Source: Chaetorhynchus papuensis
Lineage: Eukaryota > Chordata > Aves > Passeriformes > Rhipiduridae
NCBI GenBank assembly: GCA_013396525.1
Contig: VWYX01000875.1
Span: forward strand, 1 to 64,000
Length of the DNA: 64,000 nt
Direction of reading: 5' to 3'
The notes beneath the pieces were generated by a model that worked only from the letters and a program-made list of their open reading frames with translations, was not told where the DNA came from and made no database searches. Positions 63,656 through 64,000 of the stretch are shown piece by piece. The number at the start of each line of letters is the position of its first letter. The stretch's first letter is position 1. The position numbers were made by a program, and so were the translations under genes.

Positions 63656-64000
63656 ATGTAGCAGGAGTCTTTGCCCTTGGAATGTGGTCAAACAAACAGT
63701 GCCCTGGTTTACAAGCTATCAGTGATGGGCTGAGAGGGGGCATTATATGCTGAGCTTGGTACTGAATTGTGCTAAAACCAGCCTGTCTCACCAACCCCAA
63801 ACTAACATCCTGATAGTGAGGCAAAGACTTGGCAGGTAAATCCCTAAGGTGACCTGAAGACATATGACTGGCAGTCAATCACTTTATACTGTAACAGCCC
63901 AGTCCACTTTCATATGGTAGGTTCTTTTAGCATATTCCTTCTTGGAGTGTGTGTATGAAGTTTCCTTCCAGGAAGTGGGAATGCCCCTTCAAAGATACTC

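Larger units (their letters stand above)
39763..64000 (-). other. DDX10: DDX10 upstream intron, at least 24 kb, continuing past the window
   Basis: No further DDX10 exon is found up to the right edge. In particular, the Lys/Arg/Glu-rich segment that precedes the acidic tail in DDX10 is not seen on the minus strand. The intron holds one complete solo LTR, two CR1 tails, one truncated LTR, microsatellites and a purine-rich tract, listed separately. A short TA run lies at about 57166-57178. The stretches 43-46.9 kb, 48-53.8 kb, 54.6-60.7 kb and 61.2-62.6 kb show nothing I can name. Confidence 0.7.

Noticed and set aside
63168..63878. 236-aa minus-strand open frame resembling the 38.4 kb one
   Set aside because: The resemblance comes from the shared LTR, not from a gene family.

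Overview
This is a piece of vertebrate nuclear DNA, almost certainly from a bird and probably a songbird. It is AT-rich and CpG-poor, has no bacterial-style gene packing, and its recognisable repeats are 3' ends of CR1 LINEs and avian endogenous-retrovirus LTRs. The only protein gene I can support is the 3' end of DDX10, a nucleolar DEAD-box RNA helicase, on the minus strand. Two coding exons are present: 39629-39762 (penultimate) and 29945-30134 (last, with stop codon). They share a matching splice phase and together encode the conserved DDX10 C-terminus.

Layout: 1-29.4 kb lies downstream of DDX10 and reads as intergenic. It holds an LTR remnant cut by the left edge (1-324), a complete solo LTR with 5-bp target duplications (2674-3233), a possible degraded LTR scrap (about 5.06-5.27 kb), a CR1 tail (12.2 kb) and small simple repeats. 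The DDX10 3' UTR and two candidate poly(A) signals occupy about 29.45-29.94 kb. The last intron (30135-39628) carries three CR1 pieces and a large LTR. The next intron (39763 to the right edge) carries a solo LTR with 6-bp target duplications (42529-42898), a long purine-rich stretch (46.96-47.85 kb), a TA/TG microsatellite next to a CR1 (53.8-54.5 kb), another CR1 tail (60.8 kb) and a truncated LTR (63.2-63.66 kb). It also holds two unassigned exon-like or ORF-like segments.

The long open frames here (for example 276 aa at 34593-35423, 223 aa at 38359-39030, 236 aa at 63168-63878) lie antisense to CR1 or LTR sequence and are not genes. I found no tRNA, rRNA, CRISPR array or novel multi-gene system. 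The best leads are a strong-acceptor, in-phase cryptic exon in the DDX10 intron, an orientation bias of intronic repeats, and two cleanly bounded solo LTRs. Repeat family names are from memory of avian repeats and were not searched.
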